Origin: Amylostereum areolatum
Taxonomy: Eukaryota > Basidiomycota > Agaricomycetes > Russulales > Stereaceae
Direction of reading: 5' to 3'
DNA length: 64,000 nucleotides
NCBI GenBank assembly: GCA_012932865.1
Contig: SAXG01000080.1
Location: 62,001-126,000 of the forward strand
A model generated the notes under the pieces. It did no database searches and was not told the origin of the DNA. It worked only from the letters and a program-made list of their open reading frames with translations. Shown piece after piece: positions 24,089 through 36,045 of the stretch (positions are counted from its first letter, which is position 1; each line of letters begins with the position of its first letter). Both the position numbers and the translations under genes were made by a program.

Positions 24089-25691
24089 CTAATTTCCACG
24101 GTCCTTCCCTATGTGCCCCTTCCCCTTGTACCCCTTCCCCTCCCGCTCCTTCTCTTCGCGCTCCTTCTCCTTGCGTTCCTTATCCTCGTGCACCTCCTCC
24201 TTCTCCTCGCGCTCCCTCTTCTCGCGCTCCCTCTTCTCGTGCTCCCTCTTCTCGCGCTCCCTCTTCTCACGTATCTTCAGTTGCTCCTCAACCGTAATCG
24301 GGACAGCATTCCGGAATTGTGGTGGGGCCTTAGTGCGGTTTGAGGTACGATTTGCAAGGGGAGATTCGTCAGCCTGATCGAGGTCCGCCTTCGCTTTCAT
24401 ACCCTTAGCGCCATTCCAGTCGGGCGAAGGGTCCGGCGTAGCAGGCGAAGGATACATCACGTTGACGGGGAGCACGTCATCCTCCCCCACCGTCGGATTG
24501 TCACCTATGTTCAACCTCCTGGTCTTCGAAGTCAGCGCATCGATTTGTTCTTTGAGCTTAGCAATTGGGTTGAGGTGGATGGCGGCTTTGCAGGCTACCT
24601 TCCCTTGGCTCTGGGGCGGCGTGTTAGTACCACTCGAATTGTGGTGTGACACAGGAGAGTGGAGGCTAACCAGAGAAGTTTTGTCTGCTTTCGGCACATT
24701 TTTCGGGGGGACAAACCAACTGGGCTGTTGCTTGACGCCAGGTGAATGTTGGAGAGGAAGAGTCATTGCATGGATAAACCTTGACGACAGGGAAGCCGTC
24801 AAAGTGGCACCTTCAGCATCCCTATGAAAGTCGAAAACCGGTACACCATAACGTTTAACCTCTGGAAGTGGACGAGCTTTCACGAGTTTGATCATCTCTT
24901 GGGCCTCGCGAATCTCCTTATTGTAAGCATTTTCATCGTTGATTGGTCCGGGAACGGGCGTGACTGGAGCTGGAGCTCGTGTAGGCAAAACGGCAGGACG
25001 CTTCCACACGAACTGTGAAAAGTAAGCGCCTATAATGAGTAGCGCATATACCCGTTGCCATCCTGGATTATGACTGAAGGCTGTCATGGCCTGGTCGTAC
25101 ACCTGGAGCACATGAAACGGTGTAGAGGACACGGCGTCCTTTGCAGCATCAGGTTCGTCCCATGGGCATGCACAGTTATGCTGCTTGATCTCCCATGCAT
25201 CGATCAGATCGCGAACGTCACCGTCCTGCATCTTCTCTGTCCCGTAGAGAAGAATGCGAGCGTAGTCAGGGATCTGCGAGTTCGGTATGTCTCCTGCTTC
25301 TGGCGGTTCAGCGCCGTCTTCTGGGCTTTTTCGGGTACCGAATAAAGGTTGCGCAGAATACGCTATAGTAGCGTCGGGGTACCTCGGATGAGTGAGAGTG
25401 GCGCAGGATTGTGAGTTGATAAGGCTATAGACAGGGTATAAATGGTTCTCCGATGCGCGATATTGGTATGCATCGGATAGGGCGTTCGAAATGTTCGTCT
25501 CGAACTGGGATTTGGTGATGATGATGCACTGGAAATTTGCACAGAAATCTGTTAAACAGTGTTTCCAGTCAGGTATCTTACGTCCGCACCTCGGAGTTCT
25601 GGTAGGTGGCGAGCAAAGTGGGATTATTGCTGCCAATCATATTGGCGCCGTGAGCACTGGTGTTGTCGGTACCGGAGTTCGTGGTTGTCAT
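24089..25691 (-). CDS. Orphan protein with highly charged C-terminal tail
   Basis: A short first exon from ATG 25691 (MTTTNSGTDNTSAHGAN) joins, through a GAG/gtgcgg donor and a ttccag acceptor, to a long exon beginning CIIITKSQFETNISNALSD and ending at 24089. The central part has DYARILLYGTEKMQDGD, DLIDAWEIKQHNCACPWDEP and NPGWQRVYALLIIGAYFSQF. The last ~60 residues are an RE/KRE-rich run, encoded by short tandem repeats (24120-24280), that would form a charged helix. About 530 residues. I do not recognise a domain. The look is that of a lineage-specific family. Confidence 0.7.
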
Positions 25692-26507
25692 ACTGCAGCA
25701 GCTCGATACTATGAGATGGAATGAATGCGAGGTGAAGACGACTGTGGGTAGTAATTAACCGCACCGTCACTCGTCTTCCATGTTTTATACGCCCGACAGC
25801 CTGAAGAGTCTATTGAGCTACATCGGGACACAACGAGGGCCCTTGTAGAATCATCTGCTACTCGTTGATCGATGCGATACAATAGTCATTGCGCCGGTTT
25901 AGGATACCTAAAGAAAACTCGTAAACGGGAACAAACGCGTCGCTGAGAAGTTGCAACGCGAAGATACTCAAAAGGCATTCGTTATACATGTCTTGTTCCC
26001 TAAACGGGATAGAGCAGCCACGAAACTCTTCACCTACGGTATAATATGTCCGAAATTCCATAGGAACAAGGCCACACCGTGATGGCCTTGTTCTGAAGTC
26101 TGCCAGTGGACCGCAGCCTGCTGTTTATCCATGTTCATCTGCCTGCTGAGCGCAGAATCACTGGCAGCCTGAAGCTGAACAAGGCACCAGTCGGCGGTCG
26201 AACTCATTTGCATGGGTAGTTTCCAGCTCCAGTCGAAAGAGATTTGTTACTCACAGAGTATATTCGTTGAACGTTGAGCAAGGATACGAGACAAGAATCA
26301 CAAGATTGAACAACAACAACTTCAAGATGCGCTCACTTGAGTCCAGTCCGGACGTACGGGGGATGCCGGCCCGCGCGCATATATAAAGGTCGCTCAAGAG
26401 TCGGCTTAACGGTACAGTACTTACATACATACCTTCCAACGACCGCCTTCAAATTTCAAACCCTACCCCTTCTCGCTCCATTCGGTGTACCTCTCCTAGC
26501 CTCAGCG
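25692..26507. other. Intergenic, promoter of WWD copy F
   Basis: A perfect 10-bp inverted repeat AACAAGGCCA / TGGCCTTGTT lies at 26065-26074 and 26083-26092. A TATATAAA box is at 26380-26387, about 120 bp before the ATG of copy F. A 67-codon minus-strand frame (25858-26061) has no recognised features. Confidence 0.55.
26380..26387 (+). promoter_or_regulatory. TATA box (TATATAAA) of WWD copy F
   Basis: TATATAAA lies 121 bp upstream of the copy F start codon, just after a GC-rich run. Confidence 0.6.
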
Positions 26508-27326
26508 ATGTCTCTTTCGGGCTCCATGATGTCTAATTCGGAATCCACAATGTCCACTTCGGAATCCAACATGGATCAATATATATTCGAGTACGAGCTC
26601 GACGCCGACGGCAATCGTATTCGGGAGGCTACTCTTGACCGTTGGAAACTTACGCAGCGTGCAAAAGATGCGCGAAAAGCAGTACGTTTTCCCCTCTATC
26701 GTCCTCGCCACAACTTCTGATCTGTCACAGAAATGGCAGAGGCTTATGGACAACCGACCCCCGTTGGACATCATACCCTCAACTTCCGTCGCCGAGAACG
26801 GGAGCAAGCCTCCTCTGCTCTTCTATGGCTTCCCATACAAGTACAAGTTTATGGTCAACTATGCTAGGCGCCACTCGCTCGAGCTGGAGCTCGTGGAAGA
26901 GGATTGCATCAGCCACGGTACGGACGCACTGAGATTTGCCGAGGTCAAGGACGAGGATGTTACGTGGCGGATGGAGGTAATTGCTGCTGAGCTCGTCGCT
27001 CGCCACCTTGGACATGCTTGTGGGGGGATCAAGTTGCATATCGGGTCACCGCTCACATTCGAGTGGGATGGTATTCTTGCGCTCTGGACGAACTATGACA
27101 TGCGTGAGCAGCATAGGTGGATGGGAATCAGAGGGTATACTCTCAAGGAGGTCGTCGCAATCATAAATGAGGCCATGAACGAGGATGGCCAGAAGACTAA
27201 GATTCAGTGGTGGTGGGACTTTCAAAATGACGTGGTACGTACTCCTCGACCGCGTCTGAAGGCTTGACGGCAGCTCGCTAACATTCGCTCTTGTTTCTCT
27301 AGAACGTGCTCACCACCCCAAACTAG
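26508..27326 (+). CDS. WWD family protein, copy F (type 1), 233 aa, function unknown
   Basis: Exons are 26508-26681, 26731-27234 (504 nt) and 27303-27326. The N-terminus is extended by a small in-frame repeat (MSNSES / MSTSES) before NMDQYIFEYELDADG. Type-1 signature is LDIIPSTSVAENGS; FEWDGILALWTNYDM and QWWWDFQNDV follow, and the end is NVLTTPN. The 3' flank is nearly the same as that of copy A. It is followed after 273 bp by copy G, mirroring the A-B order. Confidence 0.8.
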
Positions 27327-27599
27327 GTGCTGAGTACTGAGTACTGAACGTACTGACTTTCCACACCTTTCCCGTAACTCCCTCGCTCTCGCTTGCTTTC
27401 CATCTCGCATGTTCGAAGCTTTTATGTTTTATATCGCACAATGTAAACTCGTTCTCAATGTTTCTGTTATAACGTGTTGCCACTCGAGAGTCACTGCTGA
27501 TCTGAGACACCTATGGGGCACTCCTACGTAACACTAACACTTACATACAGCCTACAAAACCCTTCTCGCTCCATCTTCCCATAGTGCTCAGCTTGAGTG

Positions 27600-28383
27600 A
27601 TGTCTACCTCGGAACCCAACATGGACCAATACATGCTCGAATACGAGCTCGACGCCGACGGCGAACGTATTCCAGAAGCTACTTTCTTCCGCTGGAAGCT
27701 CACGCAGCGTGCGAAGGATGCTCAAAGAGCAGTACGTGTTCCCCTCCGTCATCCTCGCCTCAGTTTCTAATATGGCACAGAAATGGCAGAGACTGATGTA
27801 TAACCGACCCCCGATGTCTATCCTACCCGCGGCCGCCATCGCACAGAACGGGAGCAAGCCCCCTCTGCTCTTCTACGGCTTTCCATTCAAGTCCCAATTC
27901 ATGGTCAACTATGCTAAACGCCACAAGCTCGAAATGAAGCTCGTGGAAGAGGATCGCATCAGCAACGGGACGGACGCACTAAGATTCGCTGAGCTCAAAG
28001 ACGAAGACATTACGTGGAGGGAGAGAATAATCGCTCGTTCGCTCGTCGCTCGCCACCTCGGGCATGCCTGTGGGAGCATCAGGCTGGATTTCGGGTCACC
28101 GTTTACATTCGAGTGGGACGGTATCCTTGCGCTCTGGTCGAACTATAACATGCATGAGCGTCATAGATGGATGCAATTGAAAGGGCGTACATTCGAGGAT
28201 GTCGTCGCGATCATCAATGAGGCCATGAATGAAGATGGCCACACGACCGAGATCAAATGGTGGTGGGATTTTGACAACAATTTGGTACGTGCTCTTGCAC
28301 TCACATCCCTGAACGTTGAACCTTGACGGCAGTTCGCTAACCTTCGCTTTTTTCACTAGAACGTGTTCCATACCCCAGACTGA
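27600..28383 (+). CDS. WWD family protein, copy G (type 2), 219 aa, function unknown
   Basis: Exons are 27600-27731, 27781-28284 (504 nt) and 28360-28383. Type-2 signature is MSILPAAAIAQNGS, with LLFYGFPFKSQF, FEWDGILALWSNYNM and KWWWDFDNNL, ending NVFHTPD. It shares its leader with copy B. Its body and 300 bp of 3' flank are shared with copy H, which lies inverted 30 kb away. The frame is intact. Confidence 0.8.
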
Positions 28384-28691
28384 GTGCTGACCTTTCATGC
28401 CTTTCCTGTAACTCCCTCGCTCTCGATTGCTTTCTATCTCGCATGTTTGCAAGTTTTTATGTTTCCTATCGCACAATGTAACTCGTTCTCAATGTTCTTG
28501 CCATAACGTGTGGCCACTAGGGTTTCCCTCTTTTGCCCACACAATAATCACGCCCCTCCGAAGTCTTCTGAAGCTGGTTGACGCGTTGACGACCGGTATC
28601 TCGTACCGCACACGCAAGCTTCCTATTTAATGGACCTTCCGTCGATCGGTGGTGAACCTTTTCAGTCGTAAAACACTACTAGGAATACAGT
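27611..28691. repeat. Segmental duplication, G block
   Basis: About 1.08 kb covering most of copy G and its 3' flank, up to aggaatacagt. It is matched in inverse orientation by 57682-58751. The similarity continues through non-coding flank (cacacaataatcacgcccctc near 28540), so it was copied as a DNA block rather than as mRNA; introns are retained in both. Confidence 0.8.
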
Positions 28692-28898
28692 TTGATTTGC
28701 GATACGATAGCGATGGTCTGTGCCGTACATGCAGATGTGAGAATATGGAATGCGTGATATGCAGCGACAAGTGGGGGGTAGTGGTGGTGATGGTGTGACA
28801 ACAAACAACAAAAATGGGCACGGCGTGAATCCGATACGATGCGCGATGCGAGATGACACGAGAAGGTCCATTGGTCCAAAGCGCCCCAGTCCCCGTCC
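28384..28898. other. 3' flank of copy G and short intergenic
   Basis: 28384-28691 belongs to the duplicated block shared with copy H. The rest is the 3' region of the convergent gene on the minus strand. No further gene was seen. Confidence 0.5.
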
Positions 28899-30290
28899 TT
28901 ACCATTCCGCGAAGCCCGTGAGCTTCCCATCCCACATCCACCAAATCATCTCGTCCTCCTCGTCCTCCTGCGCCACCTGCTCGTCCCCGGCGTGTCGACC
29001 GGCACCACAGCCGACGTACACGCCCTCCGTCTTGACGCCCGTCTTGCGCGCGCGAACGGCGCCGGGACGCAACCCGGACTCGACGAAAAAGTCGGAGAGC
29101 ATGTTGTCGAGCGAGGACGTGGCGTTTTGGCGGGGGTTCCAGGCGGGGTGGACGAAGCGGCGGGGCGCGTGGAGCAGGATGTGGGTGTGGCTCGGCGCCA
29201 TCTCGACGGCCATGCCGCCGCCCTCCGCGTAGGCGTTTGCGAGGGTTCGGGAGAGGAGGCGCTCGGCGGCGCGGAGGGCTTGTTGTTGTTCTGCTCGGGA
29301 GACTTGAGGGGGCGAGGTGAGGTGAGGTTGTGTGGCACGGTTGGCGGGCAGAGTCTTGGGGGATAGGGATACGCGTAGGGGCGGGGAGGGAGGAGAGCTC
29401 GACCGGGGGGAGGAAGAACGGGAGAGAGACGGGTCCGAGAGCGGGGGAGAGGATGCTCGAGACCCGGAGTCAGATTCCTGGCAATCGCTTTCCAAGTCGG
29501 CTTCCTCCTCCGAGCCGTCTTCGCTGTCTTCGGCGTCCTCCTCGCTCTCTCCGTCCTCCTGCTCCCGCTCAGCGATCGCGTCTTCGCGCTCTCTCTCTCC
29601 CCACGCTTTTACCTCCAACCCATCGACAGAAAGCACGACTCGCGCCTTGGGTGCGCCCACCGTTGGGCCCACCAAAAACACCAGATGGGCTGACATCGTA
29701 GGTGCCACCTCCGGCGCAGCCCCAGAATGAACCAGGGGATAGCGCGTCTTGTTCTTCGCAAAGGCCGTGGAAAGCGCGGTGAACGTCGTGTGGAGGTGCG
29801 ACGAGAGCTCGTCGAACGCGTTGACGAGCTCGGCGCGTTTCTTCGCGGCGCGGGCGTTGGAGGAAGGAGGCAGCCGCATCAGTTGGGCTACAGGGCTATT
29901 CGCGATCCAACATTGAGCATTTCGTAAGAGAATGGATAGGATAAGACCAACTCACAACGGCACTTGGCTCTTCAAGAAGAGAACATGTCCAAGCAGGCTG
30001 ACGGCGAGGCTCGCGGCCATGTCGTCCGAGATAACAGGGGTTTGAAGCATCACGGTCGGTATTTTCAATGTGCAGGGCTTTTTTGTTTTCGTCTCGTCCG
30101 TGCTGAGATCTTGGGATGGCCCGGCCACACTTTTCGCGTCCGGTCGCGTGCCGCGTTCTGGCGAAGTCGGGGTCGACGAGAGCGACCGCGCGCTGCCGCT
30201 CCGGCTGGTGTGCGTCGAGGATGTCTCTGAGGAAGTCGCGGACGAGGGCGAGGGCATCGGGGGCACGAAAGAGGATGTGAGGAGGGGCAT
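28899..30290 (-). CDS. Conserved protein, possibly p31comet / MAD2L1BP-like
   Basis: ATG 30290 (MPLLTSSFVPPMPSPSS) opens a Ser/Thr/Pro-rich region, then LKIPTVMLQTPVISDDMAASLAVSLLGHVLFLKSQ is spliced (intron about 29891-29950) to VPFPVAQLMRLPP. The helix and strand 'HVLFLKSQVPFPVAQL' recall the 'HxL..R.QIP.P...L' segment of Mad2-binding p31comet proteins, which silence the spindle checkpoint. This is a weak, memory-based match. The middle has an acidic EEDAEDSEDGSEEEADLE tract and a Ser-rich stretch. The C-terminus includes HTHILLHAPRRFVHPAWNP and MIWWMWDGKLTGFAEW, stop at 28899. About 440 residues. It could equally be an unrelated fungal protein. Confidence 0.6.
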
Positions 30291-30559
30291 GGTGAAGGAG
30301 ATGTGGGTGGTGGGGTTCAAGAAGGAAATTCGAGATTTCGGGCGATTTGTTGGAACGCGCGGATCACGTGACGGTCCGCAGGCTCTCATTGTTCCCTTCG
30401 GCCATTGTCTGGAGGGCCTACGGGCCGCCTACATCAGGGCTTCCTTGCCCGCTGGTGCGATTCACCTCAGCTACTCGCTTCTACATTTCATGGTACAACG
30501 GTATCCATTACCATCAAGTTACATTATAAAAAAGATACAGGGAGGCGTAACGAAACATA
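30291..30559. other. Short gap between two minus-strand genes
   Basis: Proximal promoter of the upstream-facing gene at 30290 and 3' end of the epoxide hydrolase. Nothing else was seen. Confidence 0.4.
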
Positions 30560-32239
30560 TCAGACGTGGAATACCTCCTGGTCGTTAAAGTCGAGAACGT
30601 TATTGTTGAAAGAATCAGAGTCGTAGACAGGTGCTGTAGCGCTCTCGTTCCGGTCGTTGGTGGGCAAACCGTCGAGGAAGTCTCGGATCATCGGGTTGAC
30701 TTCGTCGGGGAACTCTAGGTGGACCCAGTGCGCGCCGTGCAACGTCTGGGAGTACATTTTGTCAGCTTGGAATGAGAAGGGAAGAACGATGGATAAACGT
30801 ACCTTCTGGGTGCAGTTGCGAAGAACCTTCCCGGATCCGAGGAGCTCGGCGGCTTTCACCCAATCTGCAACGGGATCCTACAGGTATACATCCTCAGTAC
30901 TCCAAGCCCGAGCGTTAAAGACCAAAACATGCCCTCACCGATGTGGGGAGAATGCTCAGAACCGGCTGCTCGATGACCTGCTCTGTTTGTTTTTGGGCCG
31001 CCTTCCAGGAAGCGAGGCGGTTCTACGACCACGTTCAGCGCGATGCAGACGAAAAAGATATCGTAAGGGAGCTCACGGGATCCTGGTACCAGTAGACGTC
31101 TACAGAAGCGGCGGTGTCAATCAGCGTCCGAGGTTGATTACAGAAGGCGCAACCATAACATACTGTTGTTGAATCCTTGGATGGAATACTGCTCGACCCA
31201 ATAGTCTTCCTCGTCGGTCGAGAAGAATGGAATAGCGGGGATCTTCGTGAAAAGGTGAGCTCTACCGTCCGCGTAGGGGATCATGGAACACACCTCGGTG
31301 ATATTTGACCACGCATCCAGATAGGATGTCGTGCTCAACAGGAAGGACTCCGGTGGCGGACTGGCGACAGTCCTGAGTGTGGCGCGGAGCGACCGTCGCA
31401 CGTCCTTGGAAAGCTCCTCGATTGCAGTTTCGGTGTGATCGTTGAAGTACACTTGGTAGCCCAGGTGGGGCAGCAAGCCCGCGAGAGCCGAGACCGGGGC
31501 GAATTCGCCGACGTACGGCAGGTACTGTATGCCACCACTTCGTCATCTGAACTGCGCGAGAAGCGGTAAGAGGAATCGTACGGGAATGACGAGGCCGACG
31601 ACGGCAGTGATGAGGTCCGTCCTCGTGCGCGCCGTCTCGTAGCAGACTTGGGTGCCCCAATCGTGCCTTGAAATCGCACGTCAACCAACAATGCGAAGAA
31701 AAGAAAAGGCACGGAACGCACCCCACGCAGACGGCCTTCTCAACCTTTGCGTGCTCCAAGATGCACGCCATGTCGCTGACCAGATCAGGGAGCGTGCCGG
31801 ACGTTTTGATATCGCCTGGGTACGCCGACGCCCCGTACCCACGTAGATCCGGGATGATCAGACGGTACTCCGTCTAAAGCGACACGAGGTGAGCTATGAC
31901 GCGCGGAACGTGGTGGAAGCAAAGCCACGCACTTGGAACTCCTCTATCTGGTATTTCCAACTGCTCCACAAGCTGGGCCAGCCGTGGACCATGAGCAGCG
32001 TCTTCTCCGCCGTGGGGTTGATATCGATGTACTCTGCAAAACAATCGAGTGAGAACGCACGAACGAGCTTCGCCCAACCGAGCACCCTCACGGAATTGCA
32101 GCGCGACCTCCCGCTCCAGTCCGTCCGCGCGATTGACGGCGGCGCACGTCGCGTTGATCATCGCATAATCACGAGGGTTGAATTCGGCGGGCGAAAGGCC
32201 GATGCTGACGAGCAAGGAATTGAGAAAGACACGCAACAT
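30560..32239 (-). CDS. Epoxide hydrolase-like alpha/beta hydrolase
   Basis: The product likely hydrolyses epoxides to diols by nucleophilic attack of an Asp. From ATG 32239 (MLRVFLNSLLVSIGLSPAEF) the reading passes through several introns. LLMVHGWPSLWSSWKYQIEEF carries the HGxP oxyanion motif. RLIIPDLRGYGAS is the typical strand following it. HDWGTQVCYETARTRTD is the nucleophile elbow, with Asp in HDWG. The cap region includes YLPYVGEF and GYQVYFNDH. TDPVADWVKAAELL and LHGAHWVHLEFPDEVNPMIRDFL near the end hold the likely His base (GAHW). Stop is at 30560. Length ~400 residues fits the family. The hydrophobic N-terminus is a possible membrane anchor, but not a clear signal peptide. Confidence 0.85.
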
Positions 32240-32303
32240 GGCTGCACGGCGGGCGAGGGGGGGGGAGATGAATGATTCGAGTCCGTTCCGGCGCAAACAG
32301 CCC

Positions 32304-32311
32304 TTTATATA
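32304..32311 (-). promoter_or_regulatory. TATA box (TATATAAA) of the epoxide hydrolase
   Basis: On the minus strand TATATAAA lies about 65 bp upstream of the start at 32239. Confidence 0.6.
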
Positions 32312-33315
32312 TGGGCGGAGAGGGCGCAACCAATGGTGTCACAGATTTAGCTCGAGGACATCGCATCATTGCACAAAGTAGCCCGGAAGATTGGACCTGG
32401 CCTGAGACGCCCATCACTGCACTGGCCGACGCAGCCTTGCAGTTCCGTCATACGGTCATAGCCCGGGCGAGTCATCGGTGTGCACACTCGGAAGCAGGTA
32501 AAAAACAGAGCCTCGCAGTCTTCTGCATCTCCAGAAAAAGGCCAAGAGGACCGGGGCGAGGACCGTGAACAAGACGCAAGGGGCCTCTGGGTAAACCGGA
32601 CGTCGACGTTGTGATCCTCGCGAGTGCCGAGAGCGCCAGTCGATGATAAAACCAAGACCGGTAGTTCCTCGCGCCGGATGGTGGCAAAATTCAAGAAGAC
32701 CCACAGATGTTGTATTGAAGGGGAGGGAGACATGAATGCCAATAAAGCGATGAGCATGAAGCGGTGCCCGGGATGGATGATAGTACTTACGTACCGAGGA
32801 CCTCAGATCGGATGGTACGCCCTCGTTAGTCTGCGGGCGAGACTGGTGAAAAGCTTCGTGGGATTCAGAATCTTTAAGGATCCGGGGAAGAGGATACACC
32901 GAGCGAGGGCGACCGAGCGAAAGGTGGGACACCGTATGAGAGGATCCCGAGGTACGAGGGTTGACTCCATCGACGTCTGCTTTAGGAGACTAGGACACCG
33001 GACAGTCTAGTAATGGCGGGACAGAGCTACTAACAAGTAACCGAAGACTACGTCTCGGCAAAGTCCGGTAACAAGTTGTTCAAGTGGGCCGTGGCAGGCT
33101 GTGCCGCTGTGGCATCCATACGGCACCCTCTTCGGTATGTACTTACAGTATGTATTACTCGCGATCGCACCGATCTGACAAAGATCGAAAGATATGGATA
33201 CACAGAAGGTAATCCTATCCAGGCAGGCTTTTCGGCGTGCAGCTCAATGGTTCCGTCGAGTAAAAGTAAGTGAGTAGTCCGACAGTACCGCCTACATAGT
33301 GGACGGGTATTCATA
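32312..33315. other. Intergenic
   Basis: Open frames of up to ~150 codons occur on both strands, but none has good splice context or recognisable protein character. The region probably holds the distal promoter of the epoxide hydrolase and the 3' end of the next minus-strand gene. Confidence 0.45.
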
Positions 33316-35400
33316 CTACGTTCCCTTCCTGCCCGACCGAGACTTGGTGGGCCGTGGAACGTACACCGGCTCTTCAGCTTCATCGCCTTCACGAAGATCA
33401 TCTTTGACGCCACCAGATGGTCTGCCGCGCTTTTTAGCCGTCGCAGCCTCTTTTCCCTTCGAAGCAGACGCTTTCCTCTTGCCCTCCACCTTCTTTGGCT
33501 TCTTGATCGACGGGTCCACCCAATGCGCATAGGCATTGGCGATCGAGCGTGCAAACGCTTTGTCGTATCCAACACACCGCATGACGAAGAAGCCTAGTTG
33601 CTGCGAGGCGGATGAGGACAATTGACACAGAGGAAAGGGCTCGCGACTACCGACCTGCTTTCCCAGGTCAAAGTCTTGCCTAATTTCCTCCGCGGTGACG
33701 TCCTGATAGGCGTTTTCATCAGCATCTGCTCGTTGTACTTGAGCCTCGGTCGGGTCGGTGCCGTGTTCCCGTCTGTAAATAACGGAGAACCGAATGCGCT
33801 TTCCCCAATCATAGCGCAGAAGAGCATGCGCCCACGCGTTTCGCACCTATGCTCGAAATCAGGTCGACAGATCCAGCAAACAAATGAACAGACTTACTCG
33901 AGTAGTTTGGAGTATCCACTCTTGCTGCGTTAGGGGCTCTCCCTCCACGAGTTCGTATTGGCCGAGATACCTCCACTGGTTGGGACTCAGACCCACGAAC
34001 GTGTAGGAAACATGGCCAGTCAGCCTGCCCTTCTGTTCTTCTGGTTCCTTGACTGGTGTCACAGAAGAGGGATTCTGGTCGTGATTATTGCCGCCGTCCT
34101 CAGCCTGGAATTCTTCCTCGTTCTCTTCGTCTTTAGGTGCACCGTCCGAGTCCTTGTTATTGCCTTTCCCCAGTGGCTCTTGCAAGAACCACACGCCTGG
34201 AAGGCCCGCCTCGCGAGGGGCGTTAGGATGACGGTCCAAGCTAGCAAACATGAGGCTTCGGATACCATGCTTGGCCACCCTCTCCTCCGCGATGGTTGGG
34301 AAGGTTCCTTGACTAGAGCCGCCGTAGACGCTGCTTATGAACTTCCTAGACACCGCGGCTTCCTTTACCTCGGTCTCGATATCGATCTCGAAAGGCTTGA
34401 CTCCGACAGCGTCGAAGCGGCTTTGTATGGTTACGGCGTCGAACACCATGTCCTCTTTGGTTTTGAACACGATATTCTGCAGAGGAGGAAACACCAGTCA
34501 AGCGCCGTGAACATCGGAGGAAGGTGCGTCGGACTTGCTTTGGAAGGCTCTCTCAGAGGTAAGGGCTCGTCGACGGGCTCGGGCTTAACATGAATGGGTT
34601 CCGGATTGGAGGTGGGTCGTCGAGAGGATGCGTGTGACGGTGGTGGGGTGGAAAGGCGAGACAGTTCTCTATCTGGCATGGGATCGTCTGGGTCGTCGTC
34701 GCCAGCACCGAAATCATCTACGATCGGGACGTCTTCACCACTAGAAGAAATGACAAGGTCAGTCGTGTTGCAGTCTACGATCGCGTAGCCCATACTTTGG
34801 CGGAAAGCTTACGGGACGGAATGGGACGACAGATTGGTGCATCGACGACTTGTGTCTTTTCATTGGCGGCGGCGTCGCTTCTTCCTCCTTTTTCTCTGCT
34901 TTGACAGGTATTCGCCCAAGGAATTCAGGTCCGATGTACGAGCCTAGAGGAGACGCCGACCGTTTCTTGATGATGCGCACCACCGACTTGCGATCTGTCG
35001 ACGCAGACTGATTCTGCTGTTCAAAGAAAGTCCATTAGGTCAGTGCCACGGGACATTCATTAATGGAAAGGTAATATCCTCTCACTTCGCTAGGTGCATC
35101 GATGTCGATGATGTCTGCTGGTTCAACTTTGGCCGCCGTTAACTGGGAAGTCTGGACGCCTTTGTCTGCCTGAGCATAGGATGTACTGGTTCATTAGTCT
35201 TGCGCTGACGATTCGGAACTGTGTTCTGACCTTACCCTTTCTTTGACCGCCGCCTTGCTGTTTCCCTTCAGCTCTGAGGCCTCCCTACGCAACTGGTCGA
35301 GTGTTTGCTTCAATGCTGCGTTTTCTCTCGCCAGCGCATCGGCGCTCGTCTGTTGCTCTTTCTCGGTCTTGACTCCATTCGACGACCCGTCACTGGTCAT
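33316..35400 (-). CDS. Coiled-coil nuclear-type protein, tandem paralogue 1
   Basis: ATG 35400 (MTSDGSSNGVKTEKE) starts an N-terminal coiled coil (LARENAALKQTLDQLRREA). After a spacer comes KKRSASPLGSYIGPEFLGR, then a Pro/Glu-rich linker. The conserved domain includes VSRKFISSVYGGSSQGTFP, FVGLSPNQWRYLGQYELVEG, LTQQEWILQTT and LGFFVMRCVGYDKAFARS. The C-terminus is basic (KKPKKVEGKRKASASKGK, RPTKSRSGRKGT), suggesting nuclear location or DNA contact. The domain may be the agaricomycete DUF6697, but that name is from memory and unchecked. About seven short introns. The paralogue at 36046-38159 lies immediately upstream in the same orientation. Confidence 0.75.
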
Positions 35401-36045
35401 GGACAAGACTCAAGACCTGCGATGGCGGCGAGATGCGTTGGAGCTCGCGACGAGGTAAATTTGGGAGAATCAGAGGAAAGGATAAGAAAGAGCGCTGCGA
35501 GCGGCGGAAGACGTACGAAATATAGGAGCACTACTTATGGTGTAGAGGTTCGAGTTGACGTTAACCGGCAAATGCCGGTGCACAACCGCCCAACACCGCA
35601 CCAGTCTCATGATGATCTCGACCTCCATCCTCGACGGCTCTGCCTCTGACATTACGGTATGGACCCCCTACGGGATTGAGCTGAGTTGGATGTACAAAAT
35701 CGAACTACTTCGTTGAATGACTGGAGTGCGGCGGACAATTACGCCGGCGGTTGAACATCATGATGCAGTTCCGATTCTCCGATGGAAAGAGTATCACTAC
35801 TAGTACTAGTAGCAGTAGATGTTTATTTAAAGTGCATTGTTAGAGGCCTCACGCGCGCGCAATATGTAGATAGATCATCGGAATCAGGAATGACAACAAT
35901 CAAGCCAACTTTTTACACGTTCATTAGAAGTTGCCAAGTTCCAACCTGCGTCTGAACAAGTCCGATAAACACCCAAGGTGGTTTTGAAACGAACGGAAGC
36001 TCACACCCTTTCCCCGACATTCACATACATAAGGAGCGACCTTTT
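35401..36045. other. Intergenic between tandem paralogues
   Basis: No gene was seen. A small palindromic run (actagtactagt) lies near 35803-35812. It contains the promoter of the gene starting at 35400. Confidence 0.5.

Noticed and set aside
25858..26061. 67-codon minus-strand frame beginning MEFRTYYTVGEE
   Set aside because: It looks somewhat protein-like but lacks introns, a partner exon or a recognisable homologue; evidence is too thin to call a gene.
32456..33010. Overlapping frames of 128-158 codons on both strands
   Set aside because: No good splice sites, no domain-like segments, and both strands look equally open.
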